From contig CAJTTZ010000001.1 of assembly GCA_910579505.1 (NCBI GenBank), forward strand, positions 248,001 through 312,000: 64,000 nt of DNA, written 5' to 3'. Source of the DNA: an uncultured Lachnospiraceae bacterium. Its GTDB lineage: Bacteria; Bacillota; Clostridia; Lachnospirales; Lachnospiraceae. The notes under the pieces were generated by a model. It saw nothing but the letters and a program-made list of their open reading frames with translations. It searched no databases and was not told the origin of the DNA. The position numbers were made by a program, and so were the translations under genes. This document shows, in pieces, positions 24,863 to 33,414 of this stretch; the stretch's first letter is position 1, and each line of letters begins with the position of its first letter.

Positions 24863-25972
24863 ATGGCGAACCGTATGACGATAAACTATGAGAAAAAACC
24901 GTGCTATGACATTGTTTTCGCAGGGGATTTCAGTCTGCTTGCGGAGGAACTGGCAGACCTGGAAATGGGGCAGTGCAGGGCTGCCGTGATCTGTGACAGC
25001 AATACGGAGAAACTGTTTGGAGAAGAAGTCAAAGAAATACTTGAAAAATGCTGTAAAAAGGTGATCCTGCACGCTTTCCCTGCCGGGGAGGCGAATAAGA
25101 CGCTGGACACGGTGAAGGAAATATACAGGGAACTGATTGAGGAAAAGTTTGACAGGAAAGACCTGCTTGTGGCGCTGGGAGGCGGCGTGGTGGGGGATAT
25201 TACCGGCTATGCGGCGGCGACTTATCTTCGCGGCATTGATTTTATCCAGATTCCCACGACGCTGATCGCCCAGTCGGACAGCAGCATCGGCGGGAAGACA
25301 GGCGTAGATTTTGACGGCTATAAAAACATGGTGGGGGCGTTTTACATGCCCAGGCTTGTCTATATGAATGTGGGAACGCTTAAAAAGCTGGACGACAGGC
25401 AGTTCTATGCGGGATTTGCCGAGGTGATGAAGCACGGGCTGATCAAGGACGCAATGTTCTACGAGTGGCTTCTCGACCATATGTATGAGATTCACGACCG
25501 GGACACAGAGACGCTTCTGGAGATGGTAATGAAAAGCTGCGGCGTGAAAAAGCTTGTGGTGGAGAAAGACCCGAAAGAACAGGGTGACAGGGCCCTTCTC
25601 AATTTCGGGCACACCATCGGACATGCCATAGAGAAGGCAAAGAATTTTGAGATGATACATGGGGAATGCATCACTCTCGGCATGGTGGCGGCGGCTTATA
25701 TCTCGTGGAAACGGGAGAATATCTCCATGGAAGAGTATTATGAAGTGCGGGATATGTTCGTGCCCTTTCATCTGCCGATCAGCATCGAGGATATTGACCC
25801 GGAGGAGATCCTTTCATTGACCAAGTCGGACAAAAAGATGGAAGCAGGGACGATAAAGTTTGTACTTCTCAAAAAAGTCGGCAAGGCTTATGTGGACAGA
25901 ACCGTCACGGACGAAGAAATCCTGGATGCGGTGAAAGAAATCTATTTTAGTGATGAGGATATGCGGGAATGA
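24863..25972 (+). CDS. aroB: AroB-type 3-dehydroquinate synthase
   Basis: Second step of the shikimate pathway, converting DAHP to 3-dehydroquinate, 369 residues. NAD-binding signature GGGVVGDITGYAAATYLRG, catalytic and Zn-binding segments around QSDSSIGGKTGVD, EVMKHGLI, NFGHTIGHAIE and the last Zn histidine in MIHGECITLGM. GAGGAGGAA lies upstream. Its stop overlaps the lspA start by four bases, so the two are translationally coupled. It is the only shikimate gene here. Confidence 0.95.
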   Translation: MANRMTINYEKKPCYDIVFAGDFSLLAEELADLEMGQCRAAVICDSNTEKLFGEEVKEILEKCCKKVILHAFPAGEANKTLDTVKEIYRELIEEKFDRKDLLVALGGGVVGDITGYAAATYLRGIDFIQIPTTLIAQSDSSIGGKTGVDFDGYKNMVGAFYMPRLVYMNVGTLKKLDDRQFYAGFAEVMKHGLIKDAMFYEWLLDHMYEIHDRDTETLLEMVMKSCGVKKLVVEKDPKEQGDRALLNFGHTIGHAIEKAKNFEMIHGECITLGMVAAAYISWKRENISMEEYYEVRDMFVPFHLPISIEDIDPEEILSLTKSDKKMEAGTIKFVLLKKVGKAYVDRTVTDEEILDAVKEIYFSDEDMRE

Positions 25973-26496
25973 GTCTGAAAAAGAAGTTTTTTCTGTTTCT
26001 GGATCTTCTTATGATAGCCGGGCTGATTGCACTTGACCAGTACACCAAGCAGTGGGCGAAAGTGTATTTGAAGGATAAGCCGGCGTATAGCCTGGTTAAC
26101 GGAATACTGGAACTGAATTACCTGGAAAACCAGGGGGCGGCTTTCGGCATGCTGCCGAACCAGAAGGTATTTTTTATATTTGTGGCCACTGTGATTTTAT
26201 TTGTGGTGGGCTATGTCCTTTTTAAGGTGCCGGATCAGAAGAAGTACACGATCCTGCACTTTCTGTTCAGCCTGATCGTGGCGGGTTCTATCGGCAACAT
26301 GATCGACCGGGTACGCTACGATTATGTGGTGGATTTTATTTACTTCGTGCGGATCAATTTTCCTATTTTCAACGTGGCGGATATCTATGCCACAGTCTCA
26401 GCTATCGTACTGCTTTTTCTGCTCCTGTTCGTCTACAAGGAAAAGGACCTGTATTTCATCAGCTTTAAACAGAAACGGTATAGGGAATTTAAATAA
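25969..26496 (+). CDS. lspA: LspA, lipoprotein signal peptidase (first copy)
   Basis: Aspartyl peptidase of the membrane that removes signal peptides from prolipoproteins, 175 residues and four transmembrane helices. Conserved elements are ALDQYTKQWA, NYLENQGAAFGML, and the catalytic aspartates in NMIDRV and FNVADIY. It is coupled to aroB and followed 19 bases later by rluD, the usual lspA-rluD order. A second lspA is at 50395-50904. Confidence 0.95.
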   Translation: MSLKKKFFLFLDLLMIAGLIALDQYTKQWAKVYLKDKPAYSLVNGILELNYLENQGAAFGMLPNQKVFFIFVATVILFVVGYVLFKVPDQKKYTILHFLFSLIVAGSIGNMIDRVRYDYVVDFIYFVRINFPIFNVADIYATVSAIVLLFLLLFVYKEKDLYFISFKQKRYREFK

Positions 26497-26515
26497 CAAC
26501 GTGAGGAAACACAAG

Positions 26516-27424
26516 ATGGATCCATTCAGCTACCAGATCGGGGTGGGGGAGGACGAGGAGCGGCTTGACAAGTGGCTTAGCGGCGCGATTCCGGCGCTTT
26601 CCCGTTCTTATATTCAGAAGTGTATCAAGGAAGGGCAGGTCGTGGTGAACGATTCGCCCTGCAAGGCAAATTACCGGCTGCGGGTGGACGACGAGGTGAG
26701 ATTTCAGATCCCGGAGGCGGTGGAGCCTTCCGTGGAAGCGGAAAATATACCGCTTTCCGTGCTCTATGAAGATGAGGATGTGCTGGTGGTTAATAAGCCG
26801 AAGGGCATGGTGGTGCATCCGGCCCCGGGGCATTACGGCGGCACGCTTGTCAATGCGGTCTTGTATCACTGCAAGGGGCAGCTTTCCGGGATAAACGGCG
26901 TACTGCGGCCGGGGATCGTGCACCGGATTGACAGGGACACGACAGGCTCCCTCATCGTCTGTAAAAATGATGCGGCGCATAAGATGATAGCGGAGCAGCT
27001 TAAAGCACATTCCCTGAACCGAAGCTACCGCGCCATTGTGCACGGCGTGATTGAAGAGGACGAGGGGACTGTCAACGCGCCCATCGGCAGGGATGAGAAG
27101 GACAGAAAGCGGATGGCGGTCAATGAGAAAAACGGAAAAGAGGCTGTCACACATTATAAGGTGCTGGAACGCTTTCGAGATCATACCTATATTGAGTGCC
27201 GTCTGGAGACGGGACGAACCCATCAGATTCGGGTGCATATGACATCCGTCGGCCATCCGCTTTTGGGAGATGAGATTTACGGGGCAAGGAAAACGGCCTT
27301 TCATCTGGAGGGCCAGACGCTGCATGCATATTGTCTTGGTTTTATGCATCCTGCAAGCGGGGAATATATAGAGGTAAAAGCGCCTCTGCCAACGTATTTT
27401 TCGCATCTTCTGGAAGTCCTCTGA
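26516..27424 (+). CDS. rluD: RluD-type 23S rRNA pseudouridine synthase
   Basis: About 302 residues, with an N-terminal S4 RNA-binding domain (RLDKWLSGAIPALSRSYIQK) and a RluA-type catalytic domain with HRIDRDTTGSL carrying the catalytic Asp, and GRTHQIRVHM. In E. coli, RluD modifies U1911, U1915 and U1917 in helix 69. ATG 26516 is chosen over upstream in-frame starts, because GTGAGGAAAC precedes it and the extension would lie in lspA. Confidence 0.93.
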   Translation: MDPFSYQIGVGEDEERLDKWLSGAIPALSRSYIQKCIKEGQVVVNDSPCKANYRLRVDDEVRFQIPEAVEPSVEAENIPLSVLYEDEDVLVVNKPKGMVVHPAPGHYGGTLVNAVLYHCKGQLSGINGVLRPGIVHRIDRDTTGSLIVCKNDAAHKMIAEQLKAHSLNRSYRAIVHGVIEEDEGTVNAPIGRDEKDRKRMAVNEKNGKEAVTHYKVLERFRDHTYIECRLETGRTHQIRVHMTSVGHPLLGDEIYGARKTAFHLEGQTLHAYCLGFMHPASGEYIEVKAPLPTYFSHLLEVL

Positions 27425-27530
27425 GTAAATAATTATAAACAAACTATGAATAAACTATTAAAATATCTTGAAATAGCGGGCGCAAAATGTTACTATTTAA
27501 GATATGGATTTTGTAAATATCTGAGGGATT

Positions 27531-28061
27531 ATGAAATATACGAGACAGAACATCATAGATATTCTATTAAAGAGCTATGTGGCTTATTACAACATAACCG
27601 ATTTTGGGACTGGGAGGGAACCGCTCCGGGCACTGTGCGAGTATTATGAGCACGCCGAGAAATATATGGTTTCCAAAAAGGTTTCACTCTGGGCGGCAGA
27701 CAGTGAGGAGTTTATCTATCTGTTTGACGTACCGCACCTGACATGCGAGGTTTTTGAGCAGTGTAAAAAGACAGCTTACGAGGATGGCATGGACCGTCTG
27801 CATATCGGTCCGGGCCACATGTATTCCTATATTACCCCCATCATTGTCTGTGACACCTGTGATGAGGAGGCTATAAAGGCGCTAAAGAAGTGTCACATTT
27901 ACAAAAGTTTTCGATTTTCGCTTCACGGCTGGATGGACTTTCATGCGGCGGCGGTCATTGGGGATAGTGACCGGATTGAAAGCAACCGTGCCGGACGGAC
28001 GACTGCGAAAATTTTGAAAAAAGTATTATATTCCAAAAAAAGAAAGGGAGAGTTTGTATGA
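27531..28061 (+). CDS. Unknown 176-residue protein coupled to cstA
   Basis: I do not recognise the family. It is a mixed alpha/beta protein with no signal peptide or membrane segment, a possible CDTCDEE motif (about residue 107), several Cys and His residues, and a basic C-terminus (KILKKVLYSKKRKGEF). TGAGGG precedes the ATG. The stop overlaps the cstA start by four bases, so the two are almost certainly made together, and a role in regulating or serving the transporter is possible. Confidence 0.75.
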   Translation: MKYTRQNIIDILLKSYVAYYNITDFGTGREPLRALCEYYEHAEKYMVSKKVSLWAADSEEFIYLFDVPHLTCEVFEQCKKTAYEDGMDRLHIGPGHMYSYITPIIVCDTCDEEAIKALKKCHIYKSFRFSLHGWMDFHAAAVIGDSDRIESNRAGRTTAKILKKVLYSKKRKGEFV

Positions 28062-29773
28062 ATTCATTGTTATTGTTAATCATCTGCATTGCCATTCTCG
28101 TGGTAGGCTACATATTCTACGGCGGATGGCTCTGCAAGCAGTGGGGTGTGGGCGACAGCAAGAAACCGACCCCTGCGCATGAGATGGAAGACGGCGTGGA
28201 CTATGTTCCAGCTAAGGCGCCCGTGCTGATGGGCCACCACTTCTCATCCATTGCGGGAGCAGGACCGATTACAGGCCCCATTGGCGCGGCTATGTTCGGC
28301 TGGGTTCCTGTTGTGCTCTGGATCCTTGTCGGCGGTATCTTCTTCGGCGGCGTCCATGACTTTGGCGCGCTCTTTGCCTCCATCCGTCATAAAGGACAGT
28401 CCATCGGTGAGATCATTTCCACCAACATGAGTAAGCGGGCGAAGATGCTGTTTACCATTTTTGCATATCTGACACTGATCCTTGTGGTTGCCGCATTCGC
28501 ATCCATCGTGGCGACTACCTTCGGCGCAGTGGTAGACGATGCGGGCGCAATTGATAAGGCAGCCTCCGCGACAAACGCATCGGTCGCTATGGTATCCCTG
28601 CTGTTTATTGTAATTGCTATTGTTTTTGGTTTTATGGTGTACCGCCGCAACGCATCCATGGCTGTTTCCACGATTCTCGGTGTGGTTGCCATCGCAATCT
28701 GCATGGTGATCGGTATGAATTTCCATCCGATTTACCTGACCACGAATACATGGATGATCATTGTAGGTATCTATATCGCGATTGCATCCGTGACGCCGGT
28801 ATGGATTCTGTTACAGCCCCGTGACTATTTAAGCTCCTTCCTGCTTTACGCAATGCTTGCGGTAGCTCTGGTAGGCGTGGTCATTTCCCATGCGGGTATG
28901 GGCGGCGCTGACGGCCTTGCCGCTTTCAACGGCTTTGCGGTTGACAACGGAAACGGCATGCAGTATCTGTTCCCTGTGCTCTTTACGACAGTGGCATGCG
29001 GCGCGATTTCCGGTTTCCACTCTCTGGTATCTTCGGGAACCACGTCCAAGCAGCTCGACAAGGAGACAGACGCGAAGCCTATCGCTTACGGCGGCATGCT
29101 CTTAGAGTGTGTGCTGGCTGTGATCACGGTTTGCGCGATCAACTTCGCATACAAGAACGGCATCACCGCAGGCGCAACGGCAATCTTTGCGGGCGGTATT
29201 TCCCAGATGTACGGCGGCATCGCATCACAGGGCGTGGTTACGGTATTAAACACGCTGCTGGTGCTCACATACTCCGCGTTCTGCCTGACCTCCCTGGATA
29301 CGGCAACTCGTCTGGCGCGTTTCATGTTCCAGGAGTTCTTCCTTGAGCCTGGCCAGACCGTGGATGATATCAAGGACGGCTGGAAGAAGACACTGGTGAA
29401 TCCTTATGTGGCGACTATTATCACAGTAATTCTCGGCATCGCGCTCGGTATGACGGGCTACTCCAAGATCTGGGGTCTGTTCGGCGCGGCTAACCAGCTT
29501 CTTGCCGGTATCGGTCTGCTTGCAGTCGCTACATGGCTTGGCAATGTGGGCAAGAACAACAAAATGTTCCTGTTCCCGATGGGCTTTATGATCATCGTTA
29601 CCATCTGCTCCCTGTGTGTAACCGTTAAGAACCAGATCGGTATCATTTCCGCAGGCGGCGCAGACTGGGGTCCTTACGCACAGGCGATCCTGGCGGTTAT
29701 CCTGATTATTCTGGCAGTCGTGCTGGTGATCGAGGGTATCCAGACTTTATCCAAGCAGAAAAAGTCGGCGTAA
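28058..29773 (+). CDS. cstA: CstA-family peptide/pyruvate transporter
   Basis: Carbon starvation protein CstA family, 571 residues with about 14-16 transmembrane helices. Members import peptides or pyruvate in E. coli; the substrate here is unknown. Typical stretches are HHFSSIAGAGPITGPI near residue 60, GGVHDFGALFASIRHKG, and the C-terminal LTSLDTATRLARF. AAAGGGAGAG lies before the ATG within the end of the upstream gene. The small YjiX-type partner found with E. coli CstA proteins is not visible. Confidence 0.92.
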   Translation: MNSLLLLIICIAILVVGYIFYGGWLCKQWGVGDSKKPTPAHEMEDGVDYVPAKAPVLMGHHFSSIAGAGPITGPIGAAMFGWVPVVLWILVGGIFFGGVHDFGALFASIRHKGQSIGEIISTNMSKRAKMLFTIFAYLTLILVVAAFASIVATTFGAVVDDAGAIDKAASATNASVAMVSLLFIVIAIVFGFMVYRRNASMAVSTILGVVAIAICMVIGMNFHPIYLTTNTWMIIVGIYIAIASVTPVWILLQPRDYLSSFLLYAMLAVALVGVVISHAGMGGADGLAAFNGFAVDNGNGMQYLFPVLFTTVACGAISGFHSLVSSGTTSKQLDKETDAKPIAYGGMLLECVLAVITVCAINFAYKNGITAGATAIFAGGISQMYGGIASQGVVTVLNTLLVLTYSAFCLTSLDTATRLARFMFQEFFLEPGQTVDDIKDGWKKTLVNPYVATIITVILGIALGMTGYSKIWGLFGAANQLLAGIGLLAVATWLGNVGKNNKMFLFPMGFMIIVTICSLCVTVKNQIGIISAGGADWGPYAQAILAVILIILAVVLVIEGIQTLSKQKKSA

Positions 29774-29813
29774 GACAGAAATGACTGAAAATTGAAAAAT
29801 GAAATTTGCGGGA

Positions 29814-29841
29814 GGGCAGAGTTTTCTGCCCTTCTTTTTTT
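29814..29841 (+). terminator. Intrinsic terminator after cstA
   Basis: GGGCAGA (29814-29820) pairs with TCTGCCC (29825-29831), loop GTTT, followed by TTCTTTTTTT. A strong rho-independent terminator 40 bases after the stop. Confidence 0.88.
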
Positions 29842-29944
29842 GGTAAAGAAACATTGTTTATATAGGTGTATCCTTTATTTGGAAAGCTTAAGTTAGGCTA
29901 ATAGCGGATTGTTCGGCAAAATCACTGTTTTTGATGCGCTTTAC

Positions 29945-29973
29945 TTGACTTAATTGTGCAAATTATATATAAT
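29945..29973 (+). promoter_or_regulatory. Sigma-A promoter of the cytidylate kinase-like gene
   Basis: TTGACT (29945-29950), 17-base spacer, TATAAT (29968-29973), in A/T-rich DNA about 90 bases upstream of the start. Confidence 0.75.
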
Positions 29974-30062
29974 ATATACATCGAAGCTACATTTCCTCTT
30001 TCGGCACAGGTTAGGGGAGCGGCGGACGGCAGGGGATGTAAGGACAGAAAGGGGATGTATAT

Positions 30063-30689
30063 ATGAATACGATTATTACGATAGGACGTCAATTTGGTTC
30101 CGGGGGACGTGAGATCGGGAAAAAAGTAGCGGAGCATTTCGGGATCAAATTCTATGATAAGGATCTTTTGACGAGGGCGGCGAAAGAGAGTGGATTCTGC
30201 GAGGAGATGATACAGAGCCACGACGAGCGTCCCACCAATTCTTTTCTCTACAATCTGGTGATGGACACCTATTCTTTCGGCTACAATTCTTCCTCCTTTG
30301 TGGATATGCCCATCAGCCACAAGGTATTTCTGGCGCAGTTTGACACGATTAAGAAGATTGCAAGTGAAGGTCCGTGCGTGATTGTGGGCCGCTGCGCGGA
30401 CTATGCGCTGCACGACTATCAGAACTGCCTGCATATTTTTATCCATGGGGAAGAAAAGTGTAAGGTAAAGCGGATCATGGAGCGTTTCGAGGATATCAAC
30501 ACGGAGCAGAAAGCGCTCGATATGATGAATAAGAAGGATAAGCAGAGACAGAGTTATTACAACTACTATTCCTCCAAGAAGTGGGGACGTGTGGACAGCT
30601 ACGACCTTTCCATAAACAGCAGTATTCTCGGCATTGACGGGACGGTGAAGCTGATTACACAGTTTGTGGAGGATTTTGAGAGCCGTTAG
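30063..30689 (+). CDS. Cytidylate kinase-like family protein
   Basis: P-loop kinase-like protein of 208 residues. The N-terminal MNTIITIGRQFGSGGREIGKK is the typical loop of the cytidylate kinase-like (Cmk-like) group common in Clostridia, followed by FYDKDLL and VIVGRCADY. It lacks the usual CMP-binding domain insert, and its substrate has not been established, so it should not be called Cmk. AGGGG lies upstream. It is monocistronic, between a promoter and a terminator. Confidence 0.85.
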   Translation: MNTIITIGRQFGSGGREIGKKVAEHFGIKFYDKDLLTRAAKESGFCEEMIQSHDERPTNSFLYNLVMDTYSFGYNSSSFVDMPISHKVFLAQFDTIKKIASEGPCVIVGRCADYALHDYQNCLHIFIHGEEKCKVKRIMERFEDINTEQKALDMMNKKDKQRQSYYNYYSSKKWGRVDSYDLSINSSILGIDGTVKLITQFVEDFESR

Positions 30690-30691
30690 CA

Positions 30692-30750
30692 AATCGAGCT
30701 AACGCTCGATTACGAACTTCGTTCGATTGCGAGCTAACGCTCGATTGCGA
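30692..30750. repeat. Tandem AATCGAGC hairpins after the kinase-like gene
   Basis: Three small hairpins in a row: AATCGAGC-TAAC-GCTCGATT (30692-30711), CGAAC-TTC-GTTCG (30713-30725) and CGAGC-TAAC-GCTCG (30730-30743). They begin two bases after the stop. The first has the same arms as the element at 20088-20106. Confidence 0.7.
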
Positions 30751-30780
30751 AGGCCTGCGCACATGATAAGGGAATGTTTT

Positions 30781-30792
30781 GCATTCTCCGTA
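30781..30792 (+). repeat. GCATTCTCCGTA motif, the only copy not facing a gene start
   Basis: GGGAATG just upstream can pair with CATTCTC (one G-T pair), making a short hairpin. The motif points to the + strand terminator and two - strand genes, so it is the exception to the rule of facing a downstream start. Confidence 0.55.
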
Positions 30793-30800
30793 TATACTGA

Positions 30801-30835
30801 GGGAGCGGATTTGACGGCCGCTCCCTTTGTTTTGT
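30801..30835 (+). terminator. Intrinsic terminator of the kinase-like gene
   Basis: GGGAGCGG (30801-30808) pairs with CCGCTCCC (30818-30825), followed by TTTGTTTTGTCTT. It lies in the gap before the convergent gene at 30837. Confidence 0.85.
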
Positions 30836-30836
30836 C

Positions 30837-31070
30837 TTATTCGCTGCGTTCTCTGTAGTCCTCGGTGCTGTTATATTTGGTGACATAGGTCTGGTAACCG
30901 CTGTGCCTGTCGCGCAGCTCCCTGCGGGTTTTCACGCGGTCGTAGGATGCATGAAAATCCTTGACGGAGTTTAACTGCGCAGAGTGTTTCTTTCTCCGCC
31001 TTGCCGTATGGCGCATATAGAAAAAGATAAGCACCGCAATCAGGAGTGTAAAGAGAATGACACTGACCAT
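30837..31070 (-). CDS. Small unknown membrane protein
   Basis: A 77-residue protein with one N-terminal transmembrane helix (about residues 2-20) and a very basic, then polar tail (RHTARRRKKH, then Tyr- and Arg-rich). No family is recognised. It lies nine bases downstream of the AI-2E-type transporter gene and is preceded by AGGAGGA; it is probably cotranscribed with it. Confidence 0.65.
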   Translation of the reverse strand: MVSVILFTLLIAVLIFFYMRHTARRRKKHSAQLNSVKDFHASYDRVKTRRELRDRHSGYQTYVTKYNSTEDYRERSE

Positions 31071-31079
31071 TTTTTCCTC

Positions 31080-32405
31080 CTAGTTTTTCTTTGTACCGTC
31101 GTCTTTACCAGTTGACTTAGGGGCGGCTGTTTTTGGTTTCCCTGATGATTTCTTTTTGACGGGGGGCACATACTCCGTGAACGCCATGGATTCTTCAATC
31201 CGCCCGACAGTCATATAGGGGGCGAGATCTGTCGGCAGGCTCTTCTTATTCAGGACCCTGTTGACAAGGGACCTGACGCCTGCATAGAACACCGCGAAGA
31301 TAGGTACGCCCACAATCATTCCGAGAACGCCGAACAGGCCTCCGAAAATGGTAATTGAAAAGATAACCCAAAAGCCGGAAAGCCCCGTGGAGTCACCTAA
31401 AATCTTCGGGCCGAGGATATTGCCGTCAAACTGCTGGAGAACGATTATCAGAATGCCAAAGTAGAGTGCCTGCTTGGGATCCACCATCAGCACAAGGAGG
31501 GCGCTGGGAATGCCGCCGATCCATGGACCGAAAAAGGGAATCACATTTGTTACGCCGATAATCACGCTTACCAGAATGGAATAAGGCGTGCCGATGATGC
31601 TTGTGCAGATGAAGCAGATAATGCCTATGATTATGGAGTCCACAATCTTACCGCCGATGAAACCGATAAACGTGCCGTGGACAAAACGGAAGTTGGAGAC
31701 GATCTCATTGCCTGCCTCGCGGTCGAAAAGGGCGTAGACAATTTTTTTCGCCTGCCCGGCAAACTTCTCTTTGCTCCCGAGCAGATAGACCGAGATGATA
31801 AATCCGATGATAAGGTTCCAGAGCGCTTTAAACACACCGATTACGCCAAGGGACACGTTCTTTAATACTTCATTGATATGGGGCAGGAGATTGGTGTTCA
31901 CATACTCCAGCATCTTTGCGGAATACTGGTTGATCAGTGCGTCTACGGTTGCCTCCAGATCAGGATTGTCTTTCAGCAGGGAGAGAGCCCAGTTCGATAG
32001 ATTATTGACATAGATGGGGAACTGGAAAATAATGCTCTGTATGCTGCGGACCACTTCCGGCAGGATCAGCGCGAAGAGTTCGTATAATACCAGAAGGACA
32101 ACTACCAGCGTGGCGAGAATAGAGCATGCGCGCATGCGCTTTTTTACCTTCGGGGTTACATCAATGCCGGCTTTCTTATAAAGCGGCTTCATTATCTTGC
32201 TTTCAATGGCGTTTAAGATCGGCGTGAACAGATATGCGAGCACAAAACCGTCGATGATCGGCATGGCGATGGTGATGAATTTGTCAAGGCCTCCCATAAA
32301 ATTAGAGCGGTGAAAGAGGATATAGTAGAAGAGAATCGCCCCCGCCAGCGCAAGAAATCCGGTAATGCCCCAGTATAAATACTTTTTGTCAAATTTAAAT
32401 TTCAT
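31080..32405 (-). CDS. AI-2E family transporter (PerM/YdiK-type)
   Basis: Polytopic membrane protein of 441 residues with about eight transmembrane helices and the family segments GGKIVDSIIIGIICF, NVIPFFGPWIGGIPS and LGPKILGDSTGLSGFWV. Members were named for autoinducer-2 export, but some are Na+/H+ antiporters, so the substrate is open. The C-terminal 60 residues are cytoplasmic and end in a Lys/Pro/Ser-rich tail (VKKKSSGKPKTAAPKS). Confidence 0.88.
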   Translation of the reverse strand: MKFKFDKKYLYWGITGFLALAGAILFYYILFHRSNFMGGLDKFITIAMPIIDGFVLAYLFTPILNAIESKIMKPLYKKAGIDVTPKVKKRMRACSILATLVVVLLVLYELFALILPEVVRSIQSIIFQFPIYVNNLSNWALSLLKDNPDLEATVDALINQYSAKMLEYVNTNLLPHINEVLKNVSLGVIGVFKALWNLIIGFIISVYLLGSKEKFAGQAKKIVYALFDREAGNEIVSNFRFVHGTFIGFIGGKIVDSIIIGIICFICTSIIGTPYSILVSVIIGVTNVIPFFGPWIGGIPSALLVLMVDPKQALYFGILIIVLQQFDGNILGPKILGDSTGLSGFWVIFSITIFGGLFGVLGMIVGVPIFAVFYAGVRSLVNRVLNKKSLPTDLAPYMTVGRIEESMAFTEYVPPVKKKSSGKPKTAAPKSTGKDDGTKKN

Positions 32406-32459
32406 CTGTAAAGCCTCTCCGTCATAAGGATATTTTTGGAATCACTAATATACTTCTTT

Positions 32460-32488
32460 ATTATAGCAACTTGGAGGTGGGGACACAA
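32460..32488 (-). promoter_or_regulatory. Candidate promoter for the AI-2E-type transporter
   Basis: On the - strand, TTGTGT (32488-32483) and a perfect TATAAT (32465-32460) are 17 bases apart, 55 bases before the start. The rest of the divergent gap to 32619 shows only an A/T-rich stretch (TATACT near 32540) that might serve the + strand gene. Confidence 0.55.
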
Positions 32489-32619
32489 TACCAATCCCGG
32501 CGGATCACAAAAAAGTAGTGCGGAAAGAGCAAATATTATGTATACTATATGTGACAGAGAGCGCACTGCGCGATTTCTCGAGTATAGGGCTTGCGAAAGA
32601 ATAACAAGGGATATCAGAC

Positions 32620-33375
32620 ATGAATTTACAACAGGTACTTAGCCTTACAAGAAAGGCTGTGGACGATTATCATATGATTGAGGAGGGCGACCATATTGCG
32701 GTGGGTATTTCCGGCGGCAAGGACAGCCTGACCCTGCTCTACGCCCTGCAGGGACTGCGGCGCTTTTATCCGGCGGCTTTTGAACTTTGCGCGGTGACAG
32801 TGGATCTTGGTTTCGGGAACCTTGATTTATCGGAAATTGAAAAGCTTTGCCGGGAACTGGATGTGCCGTATCATATTGTAAAGACTGATATCGGGAAGAT
32901 TATCTTTGAGGACAGAAAAGAGTCCAATCCCTGTTCCCTCTGCGCGAAGATGCGCAAAGGCGCATTAAACGACGCCATGAAAGCCCTTGGCTGTAATAAG
33001 GTGGCGTATGCCCACCACAAAGACGACGTGGTGGAAACGATGATGATGTCGCTTATTTATGAGGGCAGATTTCACACCTTTCGCCCGGTGACCTACCTTG
33101 ACCGCACGGAGATTACCGTGATCCGCCCCCTCGTTTACATGAACGAGGCGGACGTGGTCGGCTTTGTGAGGAAAAATCAGGTTCCCGTGGTCAAGAGCCC
33201 CTGCCCGGCGGACGGGCACACCAAGCGGGAGACCGTAAAGAATCTTGTGCAGCAGATCAATCTGGAGGCGCCGGGCGTGAAGGAACGAATGTTTACGGCC
33301 ATATTAGGCGCAAAAATCGACGGGTGGGAAAGAGCGGAACAGGGCAGGCGGACGAAGGACGGATCAGGGACATAA
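32620..33375 (+). CDS. TtcA-family tRNA thiolation ATPase
   Basis: PP-loop enzyme of 251 residues related to TtcA, which makes 2-thiocytidine 32 in tRNA using an Fe-S cluster. It has the ATP loop SGGKDS (about 31-36), CSLCAKMRKG with the CxxC cluster ligands, AHHKDDVVET and a later Cys (SPCPADG). The length and motifs fit the short TtcA-like group of Clostridia; the true target base is not certain. The next gene, a recombinase, starts 40 bases later. Confidence 0.85.
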   Translation: MNLQQVLSLTRKAVDDYHMIEEGDHIAVGISGGKDSLTLLYALQGLRRFYPAAFELCAVTVDLGFGNLDLSEIEKLCRELDVPYHIVKTDIGKIIFEDRKESNPCSLCAKMRKGALNDAMKALGCNKVAYAHHKDDVVETMMMSLIYEGRFHTFRPVTYLDRTEITVIRPLVYMNEADVVGFVRKNQVPVVKSPCPADGHTKRETVKNLVQQINLEAPGVKERMFTAILGAKIDGWERAEQGRRTKDGSGT

Positions 33376-33414
33376 CGCACTGTATGGATAATGTATAGAT
33401 AAAAGGGAGAGAAT

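Noticed and set aside
27446..27649. 67-codon + strand reading frame overlapping the start of the cstA-linked gene
   Set aside because: It overlaps the well-supported gene at 27531 in another frame and has no ribosome binding site.
5104..30790. CRISPR array suggested by repeated palindromes
   Set aside because: Copies are not tandem, have no regular spacers, differ in length, and no cas gene is present.
32523..32550. Possible dif-like site (ATATTATGTATACT)
   Set aside because: The right half is like the B. subtilis dif right arm, but the left half does not match at all, and the sequence also looks like a -10 region for the ttcA-like gene.
32436..32642. 68-codon + strand reading frame in the gap before the ttcA-like gene
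   Set aside because: No ribosome binding site, overlaps the promoter and the true start at 32620.
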